This document shows positions 1 to 8,974 of a stretch of 64,000 bases of DNA, piece by piece. A model generated the notes under the pieces. The model worked only from the letters and a program-made list of their open reading frames with translations, searched no databases and was not told where the DNA came from. The DNA is from Mesorhizobium neociceri. Its GTDB lineage: Bacteria; Pseudomonadota; Alphaproteobacteria; Rhizobiales; Rhizobiaceae. Position numbers and translations under genes: made by a program. The stretch is taken from positions 62,001 to 126,000 of the forward strand of contig NZ_JACDTY010000003.1 in NCBI RefSeq assembly GCF_013520985.1. Reading direction: 5' to 3'. The stretch's first letter is position 1. Each line of letters opens with the position of its first letter.

Positions 1-412
1 TCACACTTTGTGATTTCCTTCCTCCCCACACATCGTGAGCCATCTCCTGCCCTGCCGCAGTCGCTGCACCCTTGATGACGAAAAGCAAGCACACCAAAAG
101 TATCATTGTTAAAACCACAAAACCGGATGCCCAAGTCTGTCCGGTTTTTGCTTTGTCGTCCGAATGCAACTCAATAAGGAAAGCTGCGAAACCTGAGGCG
201 CCTACCGCTACGATCATCCACAAAACTTTGGAAGATTGAAGCGGGACGAAGGCGTAGACCAGCACCGTTGTAAAACTAATGTCGATTTGGGTCGCGTCGA
301 TGCCGAATTCGCCTAGGTATGATGTCAGATAGGCCCAGCCACTGAAATAAACCAAGGCAACCGGAAGGGCTGCAACAACGGCATCAACCAACGCTGCACG
401 GATTGCCCCCAC
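1..412 (-). CDS. Hypothetical membrane protein, C-terminus cut by window edge
   Basis: An open frame with no stop runs on the minus strand off the left edge. It starts at a GTG preceded by AGGAGG five bases upstream; a GTG at 463 is an alternative but has no visible ribosome-binding site. The product begins with a hydrophobic helix (alanine/valine-rich, then VYFSGWAYLTSYLGEFG), has a second hydrophobic stretch near residues 45-65 and a third (VVLTMILLVCLLFVIK) near residues 85-105. This is an integral membrane protein with at least three segments. I recognise no family and the rest of the gene is outside the window. Confidence 0.6.
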   Translation of the reverse strand, partial: MGAIRAALVDAVVAALPVALVYFSGWAYLTSYLGEFGIDATQIDISFTTVLVYAFVPLQSSKVLWMIVAVGASGFAAFLIELHSDDKAKTGQTWASGFVVLTMILLVCLLFVIKGAATAAGQEMAHDVWGGRKSQSV

Positions 413-597
413 CCCGTCCTCCTGCCCCACTTTAGTTAAGTATACGGGAGAAGGCGCGTCCACAATAGCGGGCGGTCATCAATAAACCATAGTAACCGGC
501 TTGACCTGGGGTGGGACCACATGCCCGGCGATTAACCTATGTAGGCCTATTTTTCTTCAGAGCCGTCAGGCGTGAGCCGCAGTTCGCTTGCCGACAA

Positions 598-1314
598 CTA
601 TTCCTGCTGGAATTGACAGGGCCAATCTTCGGGCCTCGTCAAGCCAGAAGGCAACTCGGTCCGGGCGTCTCCGCATGCCATGTTGAGCTGCCATTGGGAC
701 AGACCCGACGAATTGGAAAGATCGAGGCCCTCGATACGGGTCAGAAAGAAAAAAGCGCGGTCAAAGTCTATCGGCGCGGTGAACGTCGCTCCTCGGAAGT
801 CCGCCCGCGCGAGATTGGCAAACGAAAAGCGGCTGCCGCTGATATCGGCGTCATGGAACTGCGCACGCCCCAATTCCGCCTTTGTGAAATCAACATTGGT
901 CAGATTGGCGTCCTGGAAATTCGAGCGCTGCACTTCCGCGCCCGCAAACACAGCGCCCTGCGCGTCCATACGGCTGAAGTCGGTCCTGTAGGCCTCGATT
1001 TTGTCGAACCGGGCGCCTTTGGCGGTCGAGCCGGCCAGGGAAGCACGCACAAGCGTTGCCTTCTCAAAATTTGCCGCAAGGAGATTGCTGTTCCTGAGGT
1101 CGGTCGAAGTGAAATCAACACCGAATAGGTTCGCCCCGCTCAGGTCCTGTCCTTCTAGGATGAGAAGCTTTTTGTCACACTCCTGCCAATTGACGCCAGG
1201 CGCGGCGGCTGCGTCGCAATTTTGAGCGGCAGTGGCGTTCTGCCAAGCAAATACAATGCAAACCGCTAGAACCAAGCCGGATGCGCCGTAAGCTCTGGTT
1301 CGTCTCAAAGTCAT
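598..1314 (-). CDS. Secreted pentapeptide-repeat protein
   Basis: The 238-residue product opens with a signal peptide (hydrophobic core at about residues 12-27, cleavage near ATAAQ). From about residue 50 to 175 it is built of five-residue repeats of the A(N/D)LxX type, for example LSGANLFGVDF, LRNSNLLAANF and LARADFRGATF. Such repeats fold into a right-handed quadrilateral beta-helix. Two cysteines lie just after the signal peptide and two near the C-terminus, which could form disulfides in the periplasm. The molecular role of these proteins is rarely known; I infer only an exported structural or binding protein. A GAGAGG sits about ten bases before the ATG. Confidence 0.85.
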   Translation of the reverse strand: MTLRRTRAYGASGLVLAVCIVFAWQNATAAQNCDAAAAPGVNWQECDKKLLILEGQDLSGANLFGVDFTSTDLRNSNLLAANFEKATLVRASLAGSTAKGARFDKIEAYRTDFSRMDAQGAVFAGAEVQRSNFQDANLTNVDFTKAELGRAQFHDADISGSRFSFANLARADFRGATFTAPIDFDRAFFFLTRIEGLDLSNSSGLSQWQLNMACGDARTELPSGLTRPEDWPCQFQQE

Positions 1315-1738
1315 TGTTGCTGAACCTCTCTGCTACTCGCCGACAATCAACGTTACCACATCTGCTGACACTGGGAGCGACTTCGACCATGCATCCAGAG
1401 TGGGCTTCGGCCCCGCCAACCAGCCTTGACCGGCAACTGTGGTGAAGATTCGCCGCGCAGCGCGTCAACCAGTTCGTCGAAGCGCTGCCTCTGATCCTTG
1501 GTAAGTTTGATCTGGCCCTCTCCCCTCTGACTGCGATCGCTCTGCTTCTCTTCTTCTACCACCAGTGTAGCAGGAGGCGTGCCTTCTCCCATGCCTCTGC
1601 GCTCGCTGGGCCGCGGTCGGGCCACTCGCGCTCGTAACCCGGCTTCGAGCCGAGATAGCCGATCGCATTGTTCACTGAAATGAAAAAGCCCAGCGCGGTG
1701 GCTGGGCTCTCCAAAGTACTCCGAACCGGGAATAGTTT
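1315..1738. other. Intergenic stretch with possible coding remnant
   Basis: No convincing gene. A minus-strand frame at 1353-1625 has a protein-like piece (LTKDQRQRFDELVDALRGE) inside otherwise arginine/serine-rich shadow sequence and no ribosome-binding site, so it may be a decayed gene. The only clear element is the terminator hairpin at 1683-1708. Confidence 0.4.
1683..1708 (-). terminator. Rho-independent terminator of the 1739-1957 gene
   Basis: AGCCCAGC (1687-1694) and GCTGGGCT (1701-1708) form an eight-pair stem. Read on the minus strand it is followed by five Ts (1683-1687), about 30 bases after the stop codon of the small minus-strand gene. Confidence 0.7.
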
Positions 1739-1957
1739 TCAGTTACGGTTCGGTGGCTTGTAGCTCTCCCACCGCGATAGATCGGTCTCGATGTCGAAGC
1801 GGGACGCCTCGAAGTTGGGGCCGCTGATGACCTTGTTTTTGCCGTCGATCAGCCGATACAGCTCGTCGTTCTCGACATCGTCGACAGGGCGGGTCGATCG
1901 CACCACCCGCAGCCATAGCGATCGTGCTCGATCGCAAACGTCCTTGACCCGGCTCAT
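1739..1957 (-). CDS. Small hypothetical protein
   Basis: A 72-residue frame beginning MSRVKDVCDR. Support for a real gene is local: GGGAGGAAG lies six bases before the ATG, and a terminator hairpin with a T run follows the stop codon. The product is charged, with no membrane segment; the C-terminal half (DDVENDELYRLIDGKNKV then FDIETDLSRWESYK) looks like ordinary protein rather than shadow sequence. No family recognised. Confidence 0.5.
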   Translation of the reverse strand: MSRVKDVCDRARSLWLRVVRSTRPVDDVENDELYRLIDGKNKVISGPNFEASRFDIETDLSRWESYKPPNRN

Positions 1958-2367
1958 TTCTTCCTCCCGTCAGTCTCCGTGCTGGTCGAGGTTTTCACCG
2001 CACACGCGGTCCCGGCCGGGGCCTGCCCGGGGTCGATCGGTGCGCTCAGCGTGCGCCTGATCTGTGATCCCGTCAATGTCATCGCATCCAGATCGCGTCG
2101 TCCGAGACCGGATATTTGAAGTGCTGCTGGTAGTCGGATCGTCTCCTTGAACCCGCGATTCAAGGCGCAACAGCTAATTTAGTTCCGGAACATTTTAGGC
2201 AAATTGAATGTTCGAAGGATATGACGAAATTATCGGACCTTGATCCGCCGATGCGAGGAATTGCCCGGCCAACCTTGTTCGCCTACGGCGATTTCCGGAC
2301 ATATCCCGTTGCCCCAAAATGGCACTCCGGTTGATTCTCGACCCGAAATATGCTCGTTCTCCCGCCC
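1958..2367. other. Intergenic stretch
   Basis: Contains a 69-residue minus-strand frame (1954-2163) that overlaps the next gene by ATGA but starts at TTG without a ribosome-binding site; I do not call it. Nothing else recognised. Confidence 0.35.
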
Positions 2368-2757
2368 ATGAAAAAACTATTCCTTGCGGCCCTGGCGTCG
2401 GTGACGCTGGCCTGGCCCGCTCACGCAATGGACGCCGCCTTGCGCGCCGGCTTGCTGAAACTCGATCCGCAGACCCGGCTTGAACAGCGATGCGACGCGG
2501 AGGTTCTGGACCGCATCAGCCACGACGATCACAAGTACAAGGCCGACCGTGTCGTCGCCTACGCCTTCGCCACGCCGGAAATGAAGGCCGATGCCATCCG
2601 CAGCCCGGGCGCTGCCTTTCGCAGCAAGGGACAATGGTATCGGCTGAAGTTCAAATGCGAGACGGCGCCGGACCACATGGAGGTCCTTCAGTTCCGTTAC
2701 CGCATCGGCGACGAAATCCCCGAAGCCGACTGGGCGAAGTACAATCTCTACGACTAA
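2368..2757 (+). CDS. DUF930 domain secreted protein
   Basis: The 129-residue product starts MKKLFLAALASVTLAWPAHA, a clean signal peptide; an in-frame ATG 18 bases upstream would only add a tail in front of it, so the internal start is preferred. The mature part carries the pattern LDPQTRLEQRCD (about residues 32-43), then a His/Asp-rich piece, and ends QFRYRIGDEIPEADWAKYNLYD. This is the DUF930 arrangement common in rhizobia. Two cysteines could pair in the periplasm. Function unknown. No neighbour is co-directional and close enough to suggest an operon. Confidence 0.8.
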   Translation: MKKLFLAALASVTLAWPAHAMDAALRAGLLKLDPQTRLEQRCDAEVLDRISHDDHKYKADRVVAYAFATPEMKADAIRSPGAAFRSKGQWYRLKFKCETAPDHMEVLQFRYRIGDEIPEADWAKYNLYD

Positions 2758-2921
2758 GTCCGCTGCGGTTAGAGTTCTCTCAGGCAGAACGGCCCTTCCC
2801 CTATTCCTGTGGTTTTTCGGTGCTGGCCTTAGCGGTCTCTTGACGCGCGTGAACCATACACGTTAGGGCGTCGGCATATCCGACGACGAACACGCTGATA
2901 GCAGCAAGGGGCCTCCGGTCG

Positions 2922-3581
2922 ATGGACATTTTCAGCGCCGCAAGCATGACGGCCCTCCTCCAGGTCATCGCCATCGATCTGGTGCTTGCCGGCGACAACG
3001 CGATCGTCATCGGCCTTGCCGCAGCCGGCCTGCCGGTCGAGCAGCGCAAGAAAGCGATCCTCATCGGCGTCTTGGCGGCAACCGTGCTGCGCATCCTGTT
3101 TGCCGCCGTCACCGTCAAGTTGTTGGCAATCGTCGGCCTGCTGCTGGCCGGCGGCATCCTGCTTTTGTGGGTGTGCTGGAAGATGTGGCGCGAACTGCGG
3201 ACGTCGCATGCCGACGAGCAGGAGGCGACCGAGGCGCTGGCCAATGCCGATCTCGACGGCGACAAGACTGTGGCGACCGGCAAGGCCCGCAAGACGCTCG
3301 GCCAGGCAGCGCTGCAGATCGTCGTTGCCGACGTGTCGATGTCGCTCGATAATGTGCTGGCGGTCGCCGGTGCGGCGCGCGATCATTTCCCGGTCCTGGT
3401 CATCGGCCTCGTGCTGTCGATCGCCCTGATGGGCCTCGCTGCGAGCTTCATTGCCAGGCTGCTGCACCGCTACCGCTGGATCGCCTATGTCGGCCTGCTG
3501 ATCATCCTCTATGTCGCGCTGGACATGGTCTATCGCGGCGTTGTCGAGGTCTGGCCGCATGTCAGTCCCGTGGTGAGCTGA
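2922..3581 (+). CDS. TerC/YjbE-family integral membrane protein, probable metal exporter
   Basis: The 219-residue product has the length of Bacillus YjbE. It shows the family hallmarks: an acidic membrane motif [14 protein letters not shown] near residues 18-31 and a second one, [17 protein letters not shown], near residues 137-153, the aspartates and asparagines of which are thought to bind the ion. About seven hydrophobic helices are visible, with a charged cytoplasmic loop at about 87-125. TerC/YjbE proteins are linked to manganese or calcium export at the inner membrane; the substrate here is inferred. AAGGGG precedes the ATG by nine bases. The leader carries a six-pair hairpin (CGTCGG/CCGACG, near 2870-2886) but not the conserved core of the manganese (yybP-ykoY) riboswitch that I can recognise. 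Confidence 0.85.
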   Translation: MDIFSAASMTALLQVIAIDLVLAGDNAIVIGLAAAGLPVEQRKKAILIGVLAATVLRILFAAVTVKLLAIVGLLLAGGILLLWVCWKMWRELRTSHADEQEATEALANADLDGDKTVATGKARKTLGQAALQIVVADVSMSLDNVLAVAGAARDHFPVLVIGLVLSIALMGLAASFIARLLHRYRWIAYVGLLIILYVALDMVYRGVVEVWPHVSPVVS

Positions 3582-3723
3582 CGCTGTCGGTCACATAGCT
3601 TCTGTAACAGCACGGGTGTCAGCTGGAAGCTGCGGTCGCGTTCGCCGCAGCCGCTGCCCATACCAATGCCGCAATAAGTGTGGTACTGGGCCGCCAATCC
3701 CGAAAAACCCGGAACGTTGTCTC

Positions 3724-5037
3724 ATGTCTGCCCCTCGCGTCAGTTTCGTCAGCCTTGGATGCCCGAAGGCCCTTGTGGATTCCGAGCGCATCATCACGCG
3801 CCTGCGCGCCGAAGGCTATGAGATCGCGCGCAAGCATGACGGCGCCGACCTCGTCGTCGTCAACACTTGCGGCTTCCTCGATTCAGCCCGCGACGAGTCG
3901 CTCAACGCCATCGGTTCCGCGCTTTCGGAAAACGGCAGGGTCATCGTCACCGGCTGCCTTGGCGCCGAGCCGGATGTCATCCGCGAGAAGCACCCCAACG
4001 TGCTCGCCATCACCGGCCCGCAGGCCTATGAGAGCGTGATGGCGGCGGTGCATGAGGCGGCCCCGCCAAGCCACGATCCCTATATCGACCTTTTGCCGCC
4101 GCAAGGCGTCAAGCTGACGCCGCGCCACTACGCCTATCTCAAGATTTCGGAAGGCTGCAACAACCGCTGCACCTTCTGCATCATTCCGGCACTGCGCGGC
4201 GACCTCGTCTCGCGACCGGCGGCCGATGTGCTGCGCGAGGCCGAGAAACTGGCCAGGGCCGGCGTCAAGGAACTGCTGGTCATCTCGCAGGACACCAGCG
4301 CCTACGGCATCGACATCAAGTACCAGACGTCGATGTTCGGCGACCGCGAGGTGCGGGCAAAGTTCCTCGACCTGTCGGAGGAGCTGGGCAAGCTCGGCAT
4401 CTGGGTGCGCATGCACTATGTCTACCCCTACCCGCATGTCGCCGACGTCATCCCGTTGATGGCCGATGGCAAGATCCTCCCCTATCTGGACATCCCCTTC
4501 CAGCACGCCTCGCCGCAGGTGCTGAAGAACATGCGCCGTCCCGCCCATGGCGAAAAGACGCTGGAGCGCATCCGCGGCTGGCGCGAAGTGTGCCCGGACC
4601 TCGCGATACGCTCGACCTTCATCGTCGGCTTTCCCGGCGAGACGGACGAGGATTTCGAGATGCTGCTCGATTGGCTGGACGAGGCCAAGATCGACCGTGC
4701 CGGCTGCTTCAAATACGAGCCGGTCAGGGGCGCCCGTTCCAACGATCTCGGCCTTGAACAGGTGCCGCAGGAGATCAAGGAGGCGCGCTGGCATCGCTTC
4801 ATGCAGCGCCAACAGAAGATTTCCGCGACGCAGCTGGCCAAGAAGGTCGGCAAGCGCCTGCCGGTGCTGATCGACGAGGCGCATGGCACCTCGGCCAAGG
4901 GCCGCACCAAATACGATGCGCCCGAGATCGACGGTTCGGTGCATATCCAGTCGCGCCGCCCACTGCGCCAAGGCGACATCGTCACCGTCAAGATCGACCG
5001 CGCCGACGCCTACGACCTCTACGGCTCGGCCGTCTAG
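3724..5037 (+). CDS. rimO: Ribosomal protein S12 methylthiotransferase RimO
   Basis: The 437-residue product matches the length of E. coli RimO (441). It has the N-terminal methylthiotransferase domain with cluster cysteines in [12 protein letters not shown] and NTCGFLDSA, a radical SAM domain with CNNRCTFC (about residues 146-153), and a C-terminal TRAM-like domain ending in [13 protein letters not shown]. It adds a methylthio group to the beta carbon of an aspartate in ribosomal protein S12 using two 4Fe-4S clusters and SAM. The frame is open further upstream (from 3616), but family alignment places the start at [15 protein letters not shown]. It stands alone, followed by a terminator. Confidence 0.95.
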   Translation: MSAPRVSFVSLGCPKALVDSERIITRLRAEGYEIARKHDGADLVVVNTCGFLDSARDESLNAIGSALSENGRVIVTGCLGAEPDVIREKHPNVLAITGPQAYESVMAAVHEAAPPSHDPYIDLLPPQGVKLTPRHYAYLKISEGCNNRCTFCIIPALRGDLVSRPAADVLREAEKLARAGVKELLVISQDTSAYGIDIKYQTSMFGDREVRAKFLDLSEELGKLGIWVRMHYVYPYPHVADVIPLMADGKILPYLDIPFQHASPQVLKNMRRPAHGEKTLERIRGWREVCPDLAIRSTFIVGFPGETDEDFEMLLDWLDEAKIDRAGCFKYEPVRGARSNDLGLEQVPQEIKEARWHRFMQRQQKISATQLAKKVGKRLPVLIDEAHGTSAKGRTKYDAPEIDGSVHIQSRRPLRQGDIVTVKIDRADAYDLYGSAV

Positions 5038-5050
5038 AAACCCGCCGAAA

Positions 5051-5078
5051 GGGCGCCTCCCCGGCGCCCTCCGATTTT
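5051..5078 (+). terminator. Terminator after rimO
   Basis: GGGCGCC (5051-5057) pairs with GGCGCCC (5063-5069), followed by CCGATTTTT. It lies 13 bases after the rimO stop codon. Confidence 0.85.
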
Positions 5079-5112
5079 TGGCGCACCCCTCGTCAGGCGG
5101 TGCTGCACTTCG

Positions 5113-5556
5113 TCAGAGCTTCACAGATTCCATCGCAGCGAGCGACCGATCGATCGCCTGATTGAGGGTCTTGTCCAGCCGCGTGCCCGCCGATCCAGCC
5201 TCCACCACGGACAGCCGTGCGGCAAATCCCAGATGATAGTCCACGAACCATTCGGGATGCGGCTCGGGCTCCGGAATAGGCGGCCACCACGGGGGAAGCT
5301 TCGGTAGCTTCGGCCGCGTCGGGCACCAATCGTCGAGGTCGCTCAGCACCGCTTTCATGTCGAGCCCGCCTCGCTCGGCGAACCACGCGGAGCGGACGAA
5401 TTCGTCGGCGATCGCGGCGCCCAGTTCGTGAGGCGGGAGCGGTTGAGGATTGAGTGCGACTTGCGCGAGTCGCCCCTGTGGTCCGCGCGGGATGACGTCG
5501 TAAATGGCTGGAATACGCTTGCCGATAATCGCTAAGAGTTTTTTGTTCAATTGCAT
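5113..5556 (-). CDS. Hypothetical protein with NPQPLPP motif
   Basis: The 147-residue product has no signal peptide or membrane segment. Around residues 35-43 it carries ALNPQPLPPHE, a short motif that recurs in otherwise unrelated uncharacterised bacterial proteins, and a proline/tryptophan-rich middle (LPKLPPWWPPIPEPEPHPEW, about residues 84-103). GGAG lies about eight bases before the ATG. The gene is convergent with rimO and divergent from the acyltransferase. I do not know its function. Confidence 0.65.
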   Translation of the reverse strand: MQLNKKLLAIIGKRIPAIYDVIPRGPQGRLAQVALNPQPLPPHELGAAIADEFVRSAWFAERGGLDMKAVLSDLDDWCPTRPKLPKLPPWWPPIPEPEPHPEWFVDYHLGFAARLSVVEAGSAGTRLDKTLNQAIDRSLAAMESVKL

Positions 5557-5786
5557 AAGACTTTCTCCTGCTGACGTTTGTAACGCCGGCCGAATTCATC
5601 TTGGCCGCAAGTTGAACATGAAAGTAAAAGCCATTGGCGTCTGTGAAGGCGGTCACGGAGCCATATCATAGTTCCCGCGCGCCCGGCCCGATGCTATTTA
5701 CCAAATTTCTCGATAGTTTTGCCCGTTTGCCCCGTTTGGTCGCGGTCCGCGCTATGGTTTCCGGGTTGTAAACGCTGAGACTTCGC

Positions 5787-6890
5787 ATGGACGCCAAACC
5801 TGCCCGGCAGGATTACATCGCGACGCTTGACCTGTTGAGGCTGGCGGCGGCGCTGGCTGTGGTGTTCTTCCATTACTTCTTTCGCGGCGCAGCTTCCGAG
5901 GGCGCTCTCGCCCAGGGCTATCCGAGCGTGGCGCCGGTTGCGCTCTACGGCTATCTCGGCGTCAATCTGTTCTTCCTGATCAGCGGTTTCGTCATCGCCT
6001 GGTCGGCGGAAGGCCGCTTCTGGCAAGAGTTTGCCATTGCGCGTTTCGTGCGGCTCTACCCCGGCTACCTCCTGTGCATGACAATCACCTTCGTCATTAT
6101 CGCGGCTTTCGGCGCACCGCTGTTTTCAGCTTCTCTCGGCCAGTACGCCGCCAATCTGTCGATGTTTGCGCCGGCGCTCGGCCAACCGTTCATGGACGGC
6201 GTCTATTGGTCGATCCTGCTCGAACTGGTCTTCTACGGATGGGTGACGCTGGCTCTCATCGGCGGCGTTTTCCAGAAATGGAAGCTTGGGCTGATCTTCA
6301 TCTGGCTGGTGATCTCGGCGTCGAACGAGTTCTTCATCGAAAGCCGCGCGGCGAGGCTGCTGTTCATCACTGAGTTCGGTCCGTTCTTCGCCGCCGGCGT
6401 GCTCGTCCACCACATCCATGCGCATGGCCGCTCCCTGGCAGCCCTGCTGCTGCTTGGTGCGGCTTTCCTTCTGTCCTGCAGCACGCTGTCCGTGACCCAG
6501 CAGTGGATGTTGAATGAATACGGCATTGCCGTTTCGCAGCCGCATCTGGTGATCGCCAATTTCGTCATGCATTCCCTGCTGATCGGTGCGGTCCTGCTGC
6601 GCAGATATGTCGTGCCGTCCGCACTGACGCTGGCGCTGGGCGGGTTGACCTACCCGCTTTATCTCCTGCACCAGAAAATCGGCTATATCGCCATCAATGC
6701 CGTCGCACCTTTGGTCGGCAAATGGGCTGCAGCCCTGGGCTGTGCCGCGCTTATGGTTCTGATTTCCTGGGCGATCTGGCGGTATTTCGAACGGCCAACC
6801 CAGCGCTGGGCCAAGGCATGGATCGGCCGCGCCATTGATGCCGCACTCGCGCGGTTTCGTGGTACCTCCGGGGCGCAAGTCGCAGAATGA
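5787..6890 (+). CDS. Acyltransferase 3 family membrane protein
   Basis: The 367-residue product has about ten transmembrane helices and the N-terminal signature of the acyltransferase 3 (OafA/YrhL) family: LDLLRLAAALAVVFFHY with the catalytic-type His near residue 29, GVNLFFLISGFVI near 57-69, and RFVRLYPGYL near 86-95. These proteins transfer acyl groups, often acetyl or succinyl, from the cytoplasm to surface polysaccharides or other envelope molecules. The acceptor cannot be deduced: no polysaccharide genes are adjacent. The gene is alone and shares a bidirectional terminator with the convergent BMP gene. Confidence 0.9.
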   Translation: MDAKPARQDYIATLDLLRLAAALAVVFFHYFFRGAASEGALAQGYPSVAPVALYGYLGVNLFFLISGFVIAWSAEGRFWQEFAIARFVRLYPGYLLCMTITFVIIAAFGAPLFSASLGQYAANLSMFAPALGQPFMDGVYWSILLELVFYGWVTLALIGGVFQKWKLGLIFIWLVISASNEFFIESRAARLLFITEFGPFFAAGVLVHHIHAHGRSLAALLLLGAAFLLSCSTLSVTQQWMLNEYGIAVSQPHLVIANFVMHSLLIGAVLLRRYVVPSALTLALGGLTYPLYLLHQKIGYIAINAVAPLVGKWAAALGCAALMVLISWAIWRYFERPTQRWAKAWIGRAIDAALARFRGTSGAQVAE

Positions 6891-6917
6891 AAAGGGCGCC
6901 ATGAGGCGCCCTTTTTG
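6891..6917. terminator. Bidirectional terminator
   Basis: AAAGGGCGCC and GGCGCCCTTTTT flank a four-base loop, giving a T run on both strands between the convergent acyltransferase and BMP-protein genes. Confidence 0.9.
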
Positions 6918-6935
6918 TTTCGCGTTTTCCGTTGC

Positions 6936-8003
6936 TTATTGCGGCAACTTGTCGTCGACGCCCTTCACATAAAAATTCATGCCGAGCAGCGTGCCGTCGT
7001 CGGCGACTTCGCCGTCCTTCAGCCACGGCGTGCCGTCCTGCTTGGCGACCGGTCCGGTGAATGGGTTCCAGCCGTCGGAAATCTTCTTGGTGGTCGCCTC
7101 GGCCATAGCCTTCACATCGTCGGGCATGTTGGTGAAGGGCGCGAGCTTGACGGCGCCGTCCTTGATGCCCAGCCAGACATTGTCCGGCTTCCAGGTGCCG
7201 TCCAGCGCCGCCTGGACGCGGCTGATGTAGTATGGACCCCATTCGTCGGTGAGCGAGGTCAACTGCGCGTTCGGCGCGAACTTGATCATGTCCGAGGACT
7301 GGCCGAAGCCGTGCAGCTTGCGCTCTTCCGCCACCTGCAGCGCTGCGGTGGAATCGGTGTGCTGGACGACGATGTCGGCGCCCTGGTCGAACAGCGCCTT
7401 GGCGGCATCGGCTTCCTTGCCGGGATCGAACCACGAGTTCACCCAAACGATCTTGGCCTTGAAGTTCGGGTTGATCGACTGCGCGCCGAGCATGAAGGAA
7501 TTGATGCCCATCACCACTTCCGGGATCGGGAAGGAAACGATATAGCCGGCGACACCGGCCTTCGATTCCTTGGCGGCGATCTGGCCGAGCACGTAGCGGC
7601 CCTCGTAGAAGCGCGCATTGTAGATGCCGAGATTGTCACCGGTCTTGTAGCCGGTGGCGTGCTCGAACATGACCTTTGGGAATTTCTTGGCGACCTTCAC
7701 TTCCGGATCCATGAAGCCGAAGGAGGTGCCGAAGATGATCTTGCAGCCCTCGCGCGCCAGACGCTCGAAAGCGCGGTCGGCATCGGGGCCTTCCGAGACG
7801 TTTTCGAGATAAGCGGTCTCGACCTTGTCGCCGAGCGCCTTCTCCACTTCGAGACGGCCCTGGTCGTGCTGGTAGGAATAGCCGAAATCGCCGATCGGGC
7901 CGGTGTAGACCCAGCACGCCTTCAGCTTGTCGGCGGCCTGCGCCGACGCCGCCAATGACATGGCGGCGGTTGTGGTCATAAGAGCAATAAGCAGTCTTTT
8001 CAT
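6936..8003 (-). CDS. BMP-family ABC transporter substrate-binding protein
   Basis: The 355-residue product has a signal peptide ending at AQAA and lacks a lipobox cysteine, so it should be a free periplasmic protein. It matches the BMP (basic membrane protein, PnrA-like) family: ACWVYTGPIGDFGYSYQHDQG near the mature N-terminus, IIFGTSFGFMD, FEHATGYK, NARFYEGRYVLGQIA and IVVQHTDST. PnrA-type proteins bind purine nucleosides; the ligand here is inferred from family. It is the last gene of a four-gene minus-strand operon, 50 bases after the second permease, and is followed by the bidirectional terminator. Confidence 0.92.
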   Translation of the reverse strand: MKRLLIALMTTTAAMSLAASAQAADKLKACWVYTGPIGDFGYSYQHDQGRLEVEKALGDKVETAYLENVSEGPDADRAFERLAREGCKIIFGTSFGFMDPEVKVAKKFPKVMFEHATGYKTGDNLGIYNARFYEGRYVLGQIAAKESKAGVAGYIVSFPIPEVVMGINSFMLGAQSINPNFKAKIVWVNSWFDPGKEADAAKALFDQGADIVVQHTDSTAALQVAEERKLHGFGQSSDMIKFAPNAQLTSLTDEWGPYYISRVQAALDGTWKPDNVWLGIKDGAVKLAPFTNMPDDVKAMAEATTKKISDGWNPFTGPVAKQDGTPWLKDGEVADDGTLLGMNFYVKGVDDKLPQ

Positions 8004-8053
8004 TGTGTTACCTCTCTGAGTTTAGCCTTGGAGCTTCCCGTTTGTTTTTGTTG

Positions 8054-8974
8054 TCAACGATCCGGAACGAATGGCTGCCCCAAGGAAGCCGGCGTGTTCA
8101 TCATCGTCAGACGCTTGTTGCGCGAGATTAGAACGAGAACCACGACGGTTGCCAGATAGGGCAGAGAAGAAAGCAGTTGCGAAGGCACCGGAATGCCAAA
8201 AGCCTGTGCATGAAGCTGGCCGATCCAGACCGCGCCGAAGATGTAGGCGCCGGCCAGCACCCGCCACGGCCGCCAGGAGGCAAAGACCACCAGCGCCAGC
8301 GCGATCCAGCCGCGCCCGGCGCTCATGTTCTCCACCCATTGCGGGGTATAGACCAGCGAAAGATGGCCACCGGCTAGGCCGGCGCAGGCGCCGCCGAAAA
8401 TGACCGAGAGATAACGGTAGCGGATGACCTTGATGCCGAGCGCGTGCGCCGATGTGTGGCTGTCGCCGATCGAGCGCAGCGTGAGGCCGGTGCGGGTCTT
8501 GAACAGGAACCACATGACGGCGGCGGTGAGCGCGATCGAGATGTAGAAGATGGGATCCTGGCCGAACAGCAGCCTGCCCACCACGGGAATGTCGGTCAGC
8601 ACCGGAATGTAGAGGTTTGGCAGCCTTTCGCCTGGCTGGCCAACGAAGCTCGTCCCCATCATGCCGGACAGGCCGAGGCCAAGCAGCGTCAGTGACAGGC
8701 CGGTCGCCACCTGGTTGGTGGCGAGCGACAGCGTCATGACCGCAAACAGCAGTGAGAACACCGCGCCCATGGCGATTGCCGCCAATAGACCGATCCACGG
8801 CGATCCCGTGAGATAGCCGGCGCCGAAACCGCCGACAGCGCCCATGATCATCATGCCTTCGACGCCGAGGTTCAGCACGCCGGAGCGCTCGACCACCAGT
8901 TCGCCGATGGCCGCGATCAGTAGCGGCGTCGCCGCCGTCGCGATGGTCAAAAGGATGTTGACGGTGATGTCCAT
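8054..8974 (-). CDS. ABC transporter permease, nucleoside type (second permease)
   Basis: The 306-residue product is a hydrophobic BPD_transp_2 permease with eight or more membrane segments. It contains the family landmark ERSGVLNLGVEGMMIMGAVGG near residues 28-48 and an EAA-like cytoplasmic loop with GIKVIRYRYLSVIFGGACAG near 200. It partners the upstream permease to form the membrane channel of the BMP-dependent nucleoside importer. Its ATG overlaps the TGA of the preceding permease by one base (TGATG), which indicates translational coupling. Confidence 0.92.
   Translation of the reverse strand: MDITVNILLTIATAATPLLIAAIGELVVERSGVLNLGVEGMMIMGAVGGFGAGYLTGSPWIGLLAAIAMGAVFSLLFAVMTLSLATNQVATGLSLTLLGLGLSGMMGTSFVGQPGERLPNLYIPVLTDIPVVGRLLFGQDPIFYISIALTAAVMWFLFKTRTGLTLRSIGDSHTSAHALGIKVIRYRYLSVIFGGACAGLAGGHLSLVYTPQWVENMSAGRGWIALALVVFASWRPWRVLAGAYIFGAVWIGQLHAQAFGIPVPSQLLSSLPYLATVVVLVLISRNKRLTMMNTPASLGQPFVPDR

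Noticed and set aside
1353..1625. 90-codon minus-strand frame with LTKDQRQRFDELVDALRGE
   Set aside because: Only a short internal piece looks coding; no ribosome-binding site and arginine-rich ends. Possible decayed gene, not a supported one.
1954..2163. 69-codon minus-strand frame overlapping the next gene by ATGA
   Set aside because: TTG start without ribosome-binding site and no protein-like text; kept only as a remark.
2758..2921. Manganese (yybP-ykoY) riboswitch before the TerC-family gene
   Set aside because: I looked for it because the class precedes such genes; only a six-pair hairpin is visible and the conserved core bases are not recognisable. A covariance-model search would decide.
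3883..4971. 362-codon minus-strand open frame
   Set aside because: Antisense shadow of rimO.
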